Below, in pieces: positions 1-7,359 of a DNA stretch of 38,984 nucleotides. The stretch covers positions 1 to 38,984 of the forward strand of contig CATZIC010000009.1 in the NCBI GenBank assembly GCA_958419945.1, written 5' to 3'. The notes under the pieces were generated by a model. That model saw only the letters and a list, made by a program, of their open reading frames with translations, had not been told where the DNA came from and made no database searches. A program made the position numbers and the translations under genes. This stretch comes from an uncultured Clostridia bacterium (GTDB taxonomy: Bacteria; Bacillota; Clostridia; Christensenellales; Borkfalkiaceae). Within the stretch, counting starts at the first letter, position 1. Each line of letters opens with the position of its first letter.

Positions 1-53
1 ACACGCAACCTACGGTTTTGGAGACCGCTACTCTACCGTTGAGCCACTCCCCT
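1..53 (-). tRNA. tRNA-Trp (CCA), 3' part cut by window edge
   Basis: Read on the minus strand from 53, the sequence begins with the acceptor arm AGGGGAG, then a GGCTC/GAGT D-arm, then an anticodon stem GCGGT/ACCGT around the loop CTCCAAA. Loop positions 34-36 are CCA, which decodes Trp. The variable region and the start of the T-arm follow, and the window edge removes the rest. The promoter at 72-100 ends about 12 nt upstream of the 5' end. Confidence 0.9.
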
Positions 54-71
54 ATTTTTCGTAACAGTAAG

Positions 72-100
72 ATTTTATAATAATCTTTTTAAATTGTCAA
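72..100 (-). promoter_or_regulatory. Sigma-A-type promoter of tRNA-Trp
   Basis: On the minus strand there is a -35 TTGACA (95-100), a 17-bp spacer and a -10 TAAAAT (72-77). The predicted transcript start is near 65, about 12 nt before the tRNA 5' end. Confidence 0.75.
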
Positions 101-152
101 CGAAAATTAAGGGTTTTTTACAAAATATAGGGTTTACCCTGCAAGAAAGTAT

Positions 153-178
153 AAGCGGAAGGGATTCCCCTTCCGCTT
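153..178 (-). terminator. Terminator hairpin after the lipoprotein gene
   Basis: A perfect 11-bp stem (AAGCGGAAGGG, 153-163, with CCCTTCCGCTT, 168-178) closes a 4-nt loop 18 bases after the lipoprotein stop codon. The following minus-strand bases are only moderately T-rich (ATACTTTCTT), so release may be imperfect. It separates the operon from tRNA-Trp. Confidence 0.7.
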
Positions 179-195
179 GATAAGTTTAGATTATT

Positions 196-2553
196 TTACT
201 TTGCGTACTGCGAAGAACCGAGTATTACGCCAAAGTAAGGAGCGTTTGCTGATTGAGACATAGAACCTGCAGACATATAGATGCCGAGGGTCTTGTTCGT
301 ATTGGTTGCCCAAGCAAGACCGTCTGTCTGAGGATTGAATGCTTGAGGACCTTGTGCACCTAAAGTATAAAGGTTGGTCATATCCGTATACATAAAGAGG
401 TTACCCGTCTGGAAAATGGGAGCAAATTTTCTTCCGTCATTTTGAACGGCAGCCCTTAATGATTTAACGTAAAGGTTGTTCATCGAGAAGTTATCGATAA
501 CGTCGCCCTGAGCGTTTACGGTTTTGTAGCTTCCGCATACGTACTGCATACCGGTGTTAAGACCTGCAAGCAAATCACCCGGTTCGCAAATTATGGCTGC
601 GATGACGTTTACGTATTCCAAACCCGTTGAGTTTTTGGTGTAAGGAACGGCGTTGCCGTTGGAATCCTTAGTGAAACGGATGGTCTTATAAACGTTGTTG
701 AAAATTGCACCGTCCATAGTCTTTATGTTAGCAACCAAAGGTTGTGCGTTATAAAGTTTGTACCAACTTTCGTCGCCGGTAGCAAATGCCTGTAAAACGG
801 ACTTGTCGTCTACGGTAAGGTTGGGACCTGCTTCATCGGTGCGAGCGGGATCGGTGGGATTGCCGTCGCAAAGAATGAACAAAGGTCCGCCGGAGCCGAT
901 AAAGTCGCATTCGGTAAGGTTAACCTTAGCACGCCATAAGTAGAACATGTTGCTGTATGCGTTGTAAAGTTTTACGTAATCTGCGTTGAAGCGGGTTTCG
1001 CCGTAAGCGTCGCAGGTTACGTTGGTATAGAAACTGTTACCTACTAAGTTTTCGATATTAACGCCGGTGCCGTAGCAGTTAAGCATGATAAGACCTGCGG
1101 GAACAACGTTAGAGGTGTCTTGCTGACCGCAGTTACCGGTCATTGCGAGGTTTTTAAGGGTGAATTCACGAGCTTGACCTTCGATTTTACTTTGATGCAT
1201 CTGCATTATCTGCCAGTGAGGAGTAGGATTAACCCTGTCGCCGTCATCGGAATAATCGAGAACGGCATAAAGGTTTCTTCCGCCTTCGGATGCTTCGGTG
1301 GGGGTGGTGATGCTGTTATAGTTACCGGAAACGCTTACCTTATAGGTGCTATAAAAAGCCTTCTGCATGTTGACGCCTATACCGGTCTGTGCAGCATAAC
1401 CGTTACCGTCTACGTTCATAACACGGAACTGTATGCCGTTACCTACGCCGTCTCTTAAAGAACCGACGAGTTTTTGCTGAAGTTCGGCGTGTCCCGTCAA
1501 TTCGTTATAAGCGGTCTGGTAACCTTCGGTTTCTTCGGTCCAGAAATAGTAATCGGGAAGAAGGTCTGCATCGAGTTCGAAACTTGTATGCAAAATAACC
1601 CAATCGATATTCCCTACGTATTCGCATAAAGGTTTATCGTCTGCTTCGAGTTTGAGAGAATCTTCTTTTGCGGAAAGTACGTAGTTAGCGTCGATGTTGC
1701 AGTTCCAGATATCAGTCCAATGAGAGGAGCCGAGGTCGTTCATAACGGAAAGACCGATCTGATCGTATACGTTATAACCGCCGTCTACTACCAAACATTC
1801 GAATTCTACGGTGCAATCTTCTTCTTTCATGCCGGAAAGGTTGTATTCTTCGCCGTCGAGAGTAACTTCGACTTTGTAATACTTGCCCGCAGCTTCTTCC
1901 GTGAACTTATAGGTATTGTTTTCGATGGTAACGATACCTTCAAGGTCGGATTCCTGAACTAAAACGTATTCACTGTCAAGGGTTGCCTTTTCGTAAACTT
2001 TCGCGGTAGTTTTTGCGTTGGAAATGGTAACTGCGTTATCATTATCGTCAAGTGCAACTGCGGTGGGACGGAATATGAACTTATTCACATTACCTACTTC
2101 GTAGGCTTCGCCCGTTACACGGAAGTCCCCTCTTTTTTCCTCTGCGCCTTCCTCTCTGTCTTTGGAAGCGGTAAGGTAGTTAACGTAGAACTTTGGCATA
2201 CTGAAAGCAGTAACGAGTTCGGGTGCTTTAGTTACGGTGATATCTACCGTGAAAGTAAGTGCGCCCAAAGCGATGGTGTAGGAAGTTTCGCCTTCTTTTG
2301 AAAGATCCGCTTCCTTGGACACGGTAACTTTAAGTTTGCTTAAAGTACCTTCTTTCGTGGTGCCGTCTTCGTAAGTAATTTTAACTTGTAGTTCGTCGTA
2401 ATTTATGGTATCGTTTACGAAATACTCGGTAGTAGGATTAACGACTTCGATAGCCGTTGCCTGACTGCCAAGATTATTACACCCGACGAGTGTAGTCATC
2501 GTGAGTGCCAATACCATAGACAGGCACAAGAGTAAAGTGATTGATTTCTTCAT
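196..2553 (-). CDS. Large surface lipoprotein, Ig-like N-terminus, function unknown
   Basis: 785 aa. The N-terminus is a lipoprotein signal: Lys-Lys, a hydrophobic core, and lipobox LVGC with the acylated Cys at residue 25. The mature protein should therefore be anchored on the outer face of the membrane. Residues about 33-107 look like a bacterial Ig-like domain (VNPTTEYFVNDT, then an ITYEDGTTKEGTL strand pair). From about 430 the chain has short, Asn- and Gly-rich strand-turn repeats (FTLKNLAMTGNCG, GVNIENLVGNSFYTNVTCD, KVNLTECDFIGSGG) suggestive of a right-handed beta-helix, but I see no catalytic motif. The start is supported by AAGGAG 8 nt upstream. It is last in the operon with the permease and the ATPase fusion, which suggests an extracytoplasmic partner or cargo of that system. 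The family is not recognised; lipoprotein status is firm, function is not. Confidence 0.85.
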   Translation of the reverse strand: MKKSITLLLCLSMVLALTMTTLVGCNNLGSQATAIEVVNPTTEYFVNDTINYDELQVKITYEDGTTKEGTLSKLKVTVSKEADLSKEGETSYTIALGALTFTVDITVTKAPELVTAFSMPKFYVNYLTASKDREEGAEEKRGDFRVTGEAYEVGNVNKFIFRPTAVALDDNDNAVTISNAKTTAKVYEKATLDSEYVLVQESDLEGIVTIENNTYKFTEEAAGKYYKVEVTLDGEEYNLSGMKEEDCTVEFECLVVDGGYNVYDQIGLSVMNDLGSSHWTDIWNCNIDANYVLSAKEDSLKLEADDKPLCEYVGNIDWVILHTSFELDADLLPDYYFWTEETEGYQTAYNELTGHAELQQKLVGSLRDGVGNGIQFRVMNVDGNGYAAQTGIGVNMQKAFYSTYKVSVSGNYNSITTPTEASEGGRNLYAVLDYSDDGDRVNPTPHWQIMQMHQSKIEGQAREFTLKNLAMTGNCGQQDTSNVVPAGLIMLNCYGTGVNIENLVGNSFYTNVTCDAYGETRFNADYVKLYNAYSNMFYLWRAKVNLTECDFIGSGGPLFILCDGNPTDPARTDEAGPNLTVDDKSVLQAFATGDESWYKLYNAQPLVANIKTMDGAIFNNVYKTIRFTKDSNGNAVPYTKNSTGLEYVNVIAAIICEPGDLLAGLNTGMQYVCGSYKTVNAQGDVIDNFSMNNLYVKSLRAAVQNDGRKFAPIFQTGNLFMYTDMTNLYTLGAQGPQAFNPQTDGLAWATNTNKTLGIYMSAGSMSQSANAPYFGVILGSSQYAK

Positions 2554-2603
2554 ATTTAAACTCCTTAATAGAATTTTTTGACTGTGTTAATGTTGACTAA
2601 ACT

Positions 2604-3035
2604 TTAGCGGAAATAAATCCAAAAGTCCATTTGCGGACCGGTTGCGGAATCTTCCGCCTTGTAAACGAGATGTACGCTTCTTTTTTCGGTGAAGACTACC
2701 GAACCCCTTTCGGTAACGGTTGCGGGTGCGTCTTTCGGCTCAACTATAGTGATTTTTACGTCTTTATTGGTGCTGTCGCTAGGCGTAACCGTGTAGTTTA
2801 TTAAAACTTCGAGGTTTTCTTCGTAAGGAACGACTACGTAATAAATAACGTCGCCGTCTCGGACCTGCTGTTTGATTTCGAGTTCTTTTCCCGAAGTGGT
2901 GGTTACCGAGGTCGGCGTTATTGTTTCACAGTATATAAGTTGCTCGAAAGGTATCGCCTTCATTCCGAAAATACCAACTATCAAAATGGAGCCGAGGTAT
3001 ACTATAAGCAAAATCAAAATAGTAGATTTCTTCAT
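2604..3035 (-). CDS. Small single-pass membrane protein, unknown
   Basis: 143 aa. One N-terminal helix (residues about 5-24, ILILLIVYLGSILIVGIFG) is followed by a roughly 115-residue beta-rich domain predicted outside the cell (KELEIKQQVRDGDVIYYVVV, VLINYTVTPSD, VKITIVEP, VHLVYKAED, MDFWIYF). The alternating pattern suggests an Ig-like sandwich. There is no lipobox, and the helix probably stays as an anchor. A good ribosome site (GGAGAA) lies within the end of the permease gene 2 nt away, so the two are co-translated. Its place between the permease and the lipoprotein suggests an accessory subunit. I do not recognise the family. Confidence 0.8.
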   Translation of the reverse strand: MKKSTILILLIVYLGSILIVGIFGMKAIPFEQLIYCETITPTSVTTTSGKELEIKQQVRDGDVIYYVVVPYEENLEVLINYTVTPSDSTNKDVKITIVEPKDAPATVTERGSVVFTEKRSVHLVYKAEDSATGPQMDFWIYFR

Positions 3036-3037
3036 AG

Positions 3038-4690
3038 TCAGTTCTCCACAAAGTACAGTTCGGTGCGGGTAACGAAGGAATAAATCCTGTACGCCGTAAA
3101 CAGAAGGGATAAAACGAGAAGTACGACAAGCGAACGCAAAGTTCCCCTATCCGATAAAAAGTAATAAAGGAAGGTAAGTAGCGCTGACAGGAAAAAACCT
3201 ATAAGCGTTGCGTTTCTTTCGTTAGGACTGTCAAATTGAAGCCCTACGGTTGCATACTGGTCGGCATAAGAGTGCATTACGTCGAGTTCCGCACACCATA
3301 AAAGGTGTGAAAATGCTATAAGCGCTGTTATCACGCCCATTAAGATTATTTCTTGAGCGGACGAATCGGAAACCGCAAGGAAGCCCGCTATAAGCGCTAT
3401 AACGGAAAGAACTATTGCTACTATCCTTATAGAAAGCCTGCCGAAAAGTATGTGTATGGGCTTTATCGGTCTGACTTTTAAAAGATTACGTGCGCTCGCT
3501 TCACGGCTAAAGACCGTGGCGTATTCGTTGTTAAATGATACGAGGATTATAAGCATTACCAAAAAGTTAAAGGTTTTGGTCATGAGCTGTCCTGCGTAAT
3601 TGGTGTTCATTGCGGCGTAAATCTTGTTTAAAAGCAGTATTGCTATTGCCGGAAGCGCCAACTGTATAAGTGTACTTATCAGAAAACGGGTACTTCTTAA
3701 ACTCATTACCACGCTTTCGAAATAAGGCGCAAGATACTTTTTGTGTAATTTGTTCTTTTTGGGCGGAACGATTGCCTTTTCAAACTCGAATTGGCGGGAA
3801 GCCATTTTGATAAACAGCGGTTTTGCGACCAAAAAAGAAAGTCCGAGGATTGCGGAAAGCCCTGCAATAAATACTGCGAAAATAATCAGCGTATCAAGGG
3901 CAAAAAGCTTGCTGCCTATCCTTAGCGTTCCGCCGACTATCATTTTAGTTAAAAAGTAGTAAGGCTTGAAAAAGTTTGAAAATTCCGTTAAAAAGTTTTG
4001 TATTCCCCAAAATATGGTGCCCCACTGCCCCATAATATTTATGTTTTCGGGGATTTTGCCGATAAGGCGGACTATTCCGAAGGTTATAGCGCTAGATACC
4101 AAAACGATGAGGGAGATTTGTAGCCACTTAAAGTTTTTGACAAAAGTCATTACCATAAGTGCCGGAATACTTAAAACGGCGCCGAGAGCAACCGGCAAAA
4201 GGGATACGGGAACAAAGCAGAGTATCGCCCACGGATAGTAATACCACACCGCACCGTTTATTATGCCGTACGCTAAAAACACGGGCAAAGTAAAGGTCAG
4301 GTTTCTTTTTAATTCAAATATATAATATACGAATAATTTGGAAATATATACCGTTGTTGAAGATGCGGGCAGAGTTAAAAGCACCTTGTTATCCGCCGTC
4401 ATATAAAGGACGTTTACAAGCCCCGCAGTACAGGTTATAAGGGATAAAAGTTGTATTATAACGAAGATTACGTTTACAACGGTATCCGGAATTATGCCCG
4501 TAGGGCGGAATATAGACAAAAGATTGCACACGAAGAACAATAAATAAAATATTGCCGTTACGAGCGCAAACTTTATTATCCCCAAAACAACTTTAATTAT
4601 AAAGCTGCGTTTGCTTTGCATAAAGGAAAAATCAAGTTTATCCTTTAATTGCATGGCAACAAGGGGTTTAAGCTTAGAAAAACCGTGCAT
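3038..4690 (-). CDS. ABC-2-like exporter permease
   Basis: 550 aa with about eleven to twelve hydrophobic segments and no soluble domain. An internal cytoplasmic loop (about residues 395-415, containing FSREASARNLLKVRPIKP) matches the pattern of large ABC exporter permeases of the Bacillota that pair with a separate ATPase. The start has AAGGGGTG four bases upstream, lying inside the preceding gene's 3' end, and the two genes are separated by one base. The likely partner is the ABC ATPase fused to the C-terminus of the upstream protein. The substrate cannot be read from the sequence. Assignment as a transporter permease is fairly sure; exact subfamily is not. Confidence 0.8.
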   Translation of the reverse strand: MHGFSKLKPLVAMQLKDKLDFSFMQSKRSFIIKVVLGIIKFALVTAIFYLLFFVCNLLSIFRPTGIIPDTVVNVIFVIIQLLSLITCTAGLVNVLYMTADNKVLLTLPASSTTVYISKLFVYYIFELKRNLTFTLPVFLAYGIINGAVWYYYPWAILCFVPVSLLPVALGAVLSIPALMVMTFVKNFKWLQISLIVLVSSAITFGIVRLIGKIPENINIMGQWGTIFWGIQNFLTEFSNFFKPYYFLTKMIVGGTLRIGSKLFALDTLIIFAVFIAGLSAILGLSFLVAKPLFIKMASRQFEFEKAIVPPKKNKLHKKYLAPYFESVVMSLRSTRFLISTLIQLALPAIAILLLNKIYAAMNTNYAGQLMTKTFNFLVMLIILVSFNNEYATVFSREASARNLLKVRPIKPIHILFGRLSIRIVAIVLSVIALIAGFLAVSDSSAQEIILMGVITALIAFSHLLWCAELDVMHSYADQYATVGLQFDSPNERNATLIGFFLSALLTFLYYFLSDRGTLRSLVVLLVLSLLFTAYRIYSFVTRTELYFVEN

Positions 4691-4691
4691 A

Positions 4692-6917
4692 TTACACCCC
4701 TTTTTCTACCATTATAGGCTCGACTTCGCAACCGTTTATGGTTTCCATATAGAAGGCCTCGAGGCTTTCGCCGTTTGCCTCCATTTCATGCACGTCACGC
4801 GTACACTGGATTTGTCCTTTACGGATAATTGCAATTTTATCGCAGATACGCTCCACAACGTCTATAATGTGGCTGGAGAAGAATACGATATTTCCCTCTT
4901 TTGCGTGCTGCTTCATACATTCCTTTACCTGGAATATACTGTTCGGGTCAAGGCCTGTTAAAGGCTCGTCCAAAATCCATACTTTGGGATTGTGGATAAG
5001 CGCAGACATTATCGTAACTTTCTGCTTCATGCCGTGCGAATAGGTCTTTATGGGATTGTCTATCGCCGTTTCGAACTCGAAAAGTTTTATAAAACGGTTT
5101 AATCTTTCTTCTCTGTCCTCTTTTGAAACCTCGTATAAGTCGGCAATATAATTGATATATTCGCGCGCGGTAAGTTTTTCGTAAAGGGCGTAATGGTCGG
5201 GCACGAAACCTATCTGCATTTTCGCCTGCACGCTTTGGCGGGCTACGTCATAGCCGCAGACTTCTATGGAACCATCGGTTATGGTCTGAATACCGACGAT
5301 ACTTTTGATTATCGTCGACTTACCTGCGCCGTTCGGTCCCAAAAAGCCGTAAATTTCTCCGCCAAGGACTTCGAGATTTGCGTCTTTTACTGCGTAAACG
5401 TCGGATTTTGCGTAACGCTTTGTGAAATTTTTCAAAACCAACTTATTTGTGTTTTCCATAGAAATAGGTTCCAAAATACTTCTTCCTGCAAGCATTGTCT
5501 CTAAGGCAAGCCTGTCCACTTTTATTTTTTCCTTTCTTCTTGACATATCCTGCCAACCGGACACTACGTTATAGCCGAGTTCGTACAAGAACCACATTCC
5601 GAATGCGGCAACGAAGTACACCAAGAAGAACAGCGCCTGATACACGGGATAAAATTTGAAGTGCAGATTGTTTATATCGAATTCCCACGTGAAATTAAGA
5701 AGGCTCATACCGAGCGAACCGAATTTGTCGGGAATAAAATCGTTGTTTAAAAAGAAATAGTTTACGGCGGGGTTGTAATTTGTAAACCATGCGTTTATTA
5801 CAAGCATGGAAATAAAATAAATTACAAACGCAACCATACTGTATTTGAATTCCTTTATACCCGGCCTTTTGAAGATACCGAGGCCTACTACGAGTAGAGG
5901 CATGAAAAAGGCCTGATAGTGCGCTAAATAGAATTCGCATATAGAGGTTGTAAGTATTAACGCATCCCCCGTATTCGGCATGGTTATTGCCAAAAATGCG
6001 CCCAAAACGTTTATAAAGTAGGTAAAATAGAATAACTTTTTAAGCCTGAACGTAAGGCACAACGGGGTTACGTATAAAGCGGTGTTACATAGGTGAAGCG
6101 GTAGGGCTGTAACCCAATCGCTACCGGTAAAGTTTGCAAACTTGTGCGTGTAAGAAAACATAACGAGCGCAGACCAACTGTAATACAGCATGGCAAAACG
6201 CCTTGTGTCTTCCGATTTTTTGCTAAATATAAGATATAATATTACCGGAATAACGAACGCGGGATAAATAAGCAACCTGTGGTAATAGTTTAAATCCATA
6301 GGCTTCATTGCGTATTTATTTGCGTCGAACAACATTTTTGGAAAATATGGCTGAACGCTTGCGGCAAGCATTCCTAAAATTGCAAGCGCAAACCAGAGCC
6401 ATTCCCCTTTCTTTAATATTATGGATTTGCGGTTTTTAACCGTTAAAACCACGGAAATAGCAAGCCCCAAGCCTGTTTCGGCGGCAAGGAGTAACCCCCT
6501 TACGGAAAATTCCGTCGCCGTTTCTCCTATTATTGCCTTCATATAGTTAAACAGGCAGGAATAATTGAGCACAAACGCAGGAAGTGCGAAAAATGCAACG
6601 AGCGCCGGCAGAACTTTTACCTTGAAAAAGGGTGCCAGTATCACAAGCATTACCGCCGCATAAGAAAGCCATACCTCGATAAAGCCGAGCACTACCTTCC
6701 ACTTTTCGTCGAGCGCAGGTATCGGCGACATATAATTGACCGCAGAAATAGCCTCGCTCCCCATCATATAGCGGAAGAAAAAGGTTACCGCAAGAATTAG
6801 CGACAAGGCTTTTATGATTTTATTGTTTTTATCTTCCTGCTTCCGAAAAAGCAGTAAACCCGCAAGCGTGGCTATAACCGCCATAACGCCGCCTACGGAA
6901 TAGTAAAGTAAAGTCAT
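4692..6917 (-). CDS. YwaF/TMEM164-like membrane domain fused to ABC ATPase
   Basis: 741 aa in three parts. Residues 1-235 hold about seven membrane helices. Residues about 236-450 hold a second multi-helix block with LPLHLC (272-277), NVLGAF, NTGD and LAHYQAFF (331-338), resembling the YwaF/TIGR02206 family related to TMEM164 acyltransferases. Residues about 490-741 are a complete ABC ATPase: Walker A GPNGAGKST (527-535), signature YSHGMKQK (626-633), Walker B VWILDEP (646-652) and H-loop SSH (681-683). The ATPase is closest in style to EcsA/CcmA-type exporters and should drive the permease next door. Cys277 and His333 correspond to a conserved Cys and His in the YwaF-like family (from memory). 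The start is the first ATG; its ribosome site is weak. The fusion is unusual. An assembly frameshift is unlikely because the reading frame is clean throughout. Confidence 0.85.
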   Translation of the reverse strand: MTLLYYSVGGVMAVIATLAGLLLFRKQEDKNNKIIKALSLILAVTFFFRYMMGSEAISAVNYMSPIPALDEKWKVVLGFIEVWLSYAAVMLVILAPFFKVKVLPALVAFFALPAFVLNYSCLFNYMKAIIGETATEFSVRGLLLAAETGLGLAISVVLTVKNRKSIILKKGEWLWFALAILGMLAASVQPYFPKMLFDANKYAMKPMDLNYYHRLLIYPAFVIPVILYLIFSKKSEDTRRFAMLYYSWSALVMFSYTHKFANFTGSDWVTALPLHLCNTALYVTPLCLTFRLKKLFYFTYFINVLGAFLAITMPNTGDALILTTSICEFYLAHYQAFFMPLLVVGLGIFKRPGIKEFKYSMVAFVIYFISMLVINAWFTNYNPAVNYFFLNNDFIPDKFGSLGMSLLNFTWEFDINNLHFKFYPVYQALFFLVYFVAAFGMWFLYELGYNVVSGWQDMSRRKEKIKVDRLALETMLAGRSILEPISMENTNKLVLKNFTKRYAKSDVYAVKDANLEVLGGEIYGFLGPNGAGKSTIIKSIVGIQTITDGSIEVCGYDVARQSVQAKMQIGFVPDHYALYEKLTAREYINYIADLYEVSKEDREERLNRFIKLFEFETAIDNPIKTYSHGMKQKVTIMSALIHNPKVWILDEPLTGLDPNSIFQVKECMKQHAKEGNIVFFSSHIIDVVERICDKIAIIRKGQIQCTRDVHEMEANGESLEAFYMETINGCEVEPIMVEKGV

Positions 6918-7043
6918 AAATTTATCCGAACTTAAGTTTTTATACTGTAATTATTAACCCATTCTTATAATGTATACTTTGTTGCAGCAAAGTGTTTGGA
7001 AAAAACAAAAAAATTATTATTTATTTAACACTTTTTCTTCACA
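6918..7043 (-). promoter_or_regulatory. Structured 5' leader of the ABC operon
   Basis: This AT-rich leader RNA has two mutually exclusive pairings. Its first bases AAAGTGTT (complement of 7027-7034) can pair with AACACTTT (complement of 6989-6996), or the latter can pair with CAAAGT (complement of 6976-6981) in a hairpin ACTTTG-ctgcaa-CAAAGT. A run of T residues lies between. It could be a simple attenuator or chance in AT-rich DNA. The rest of the gap (7073-7281) is AT-rich with an imperfect inverted repeat at 7171-7202 and no gene that I can see. Confidence 0.3.
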
Positions 7044-7072
7044 AGTATATCACAATAGGCCTGAACTGTCAA
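7044..7072 (-). promoter_or_regulatory. Promoter of the ABC/lipoprotein operon
   Basis: On the minus strand: -35 TTGACA (7067-7072), 17-bp spacer, -10 TATACT (7044-7049). The transcript would start near 7037 and carry a leader of about 120 nt before the ATG at 6917. Confidence 0.75.
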
Positions 7073-7281
7073 CATAATTATGTAGTTATGTCGGAATCTG
7101 GCTATTTTCGACGTTTCTATTGAATTTTTTGCCGAAAATTTGCTTAAAATTTGTCTTTTTAAGGTCTTTTGACTTATTTTTTCTATAAAATAAAAGTAAG
7201 TCGATTTTTTGCGGCTTAATAAAAGTGCCCTCTTATTATGAAAAAAAACCGTAAAAAATTCACAAAATGCTTTAACTTTTT

Positions 7282-7320
7282 AAAAACAGTTAAGCGGTGT
7301 GCCGAAAAAGCACACCGCTT
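7282..7320 (-). terminator. Terminator of the hydrogenase operon
   Basis: An 11-bp perfect stem (AAGCGGTGTGC with GCACACCGCTT, 7292-7302 and 7310-7320) has a 7-nt loop and is followed on the minus strand by AACTGTTTTT. It lies about 40 bases past the hydA stop. Confidence 0.85.
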
Positions 7321-7359
7321 CGTTATTACGTTAAGCCGAAAAATCGACCTAAATGCTTA

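Noticed and set aside
1120..1458. Plus-strand open frame inside the lipoprotein gene, and many similar frames opposite other genes.
   Set aside because: They run antisense to well-supported genes, without ribosome sites or recognisable domains.
7171..7202. GACTTA/TAAGTC inverted repeat as a plus-strand terminator.
   Set aside because: The stem is AT-rich with a bulge, and no plus-strand gene precedes it.
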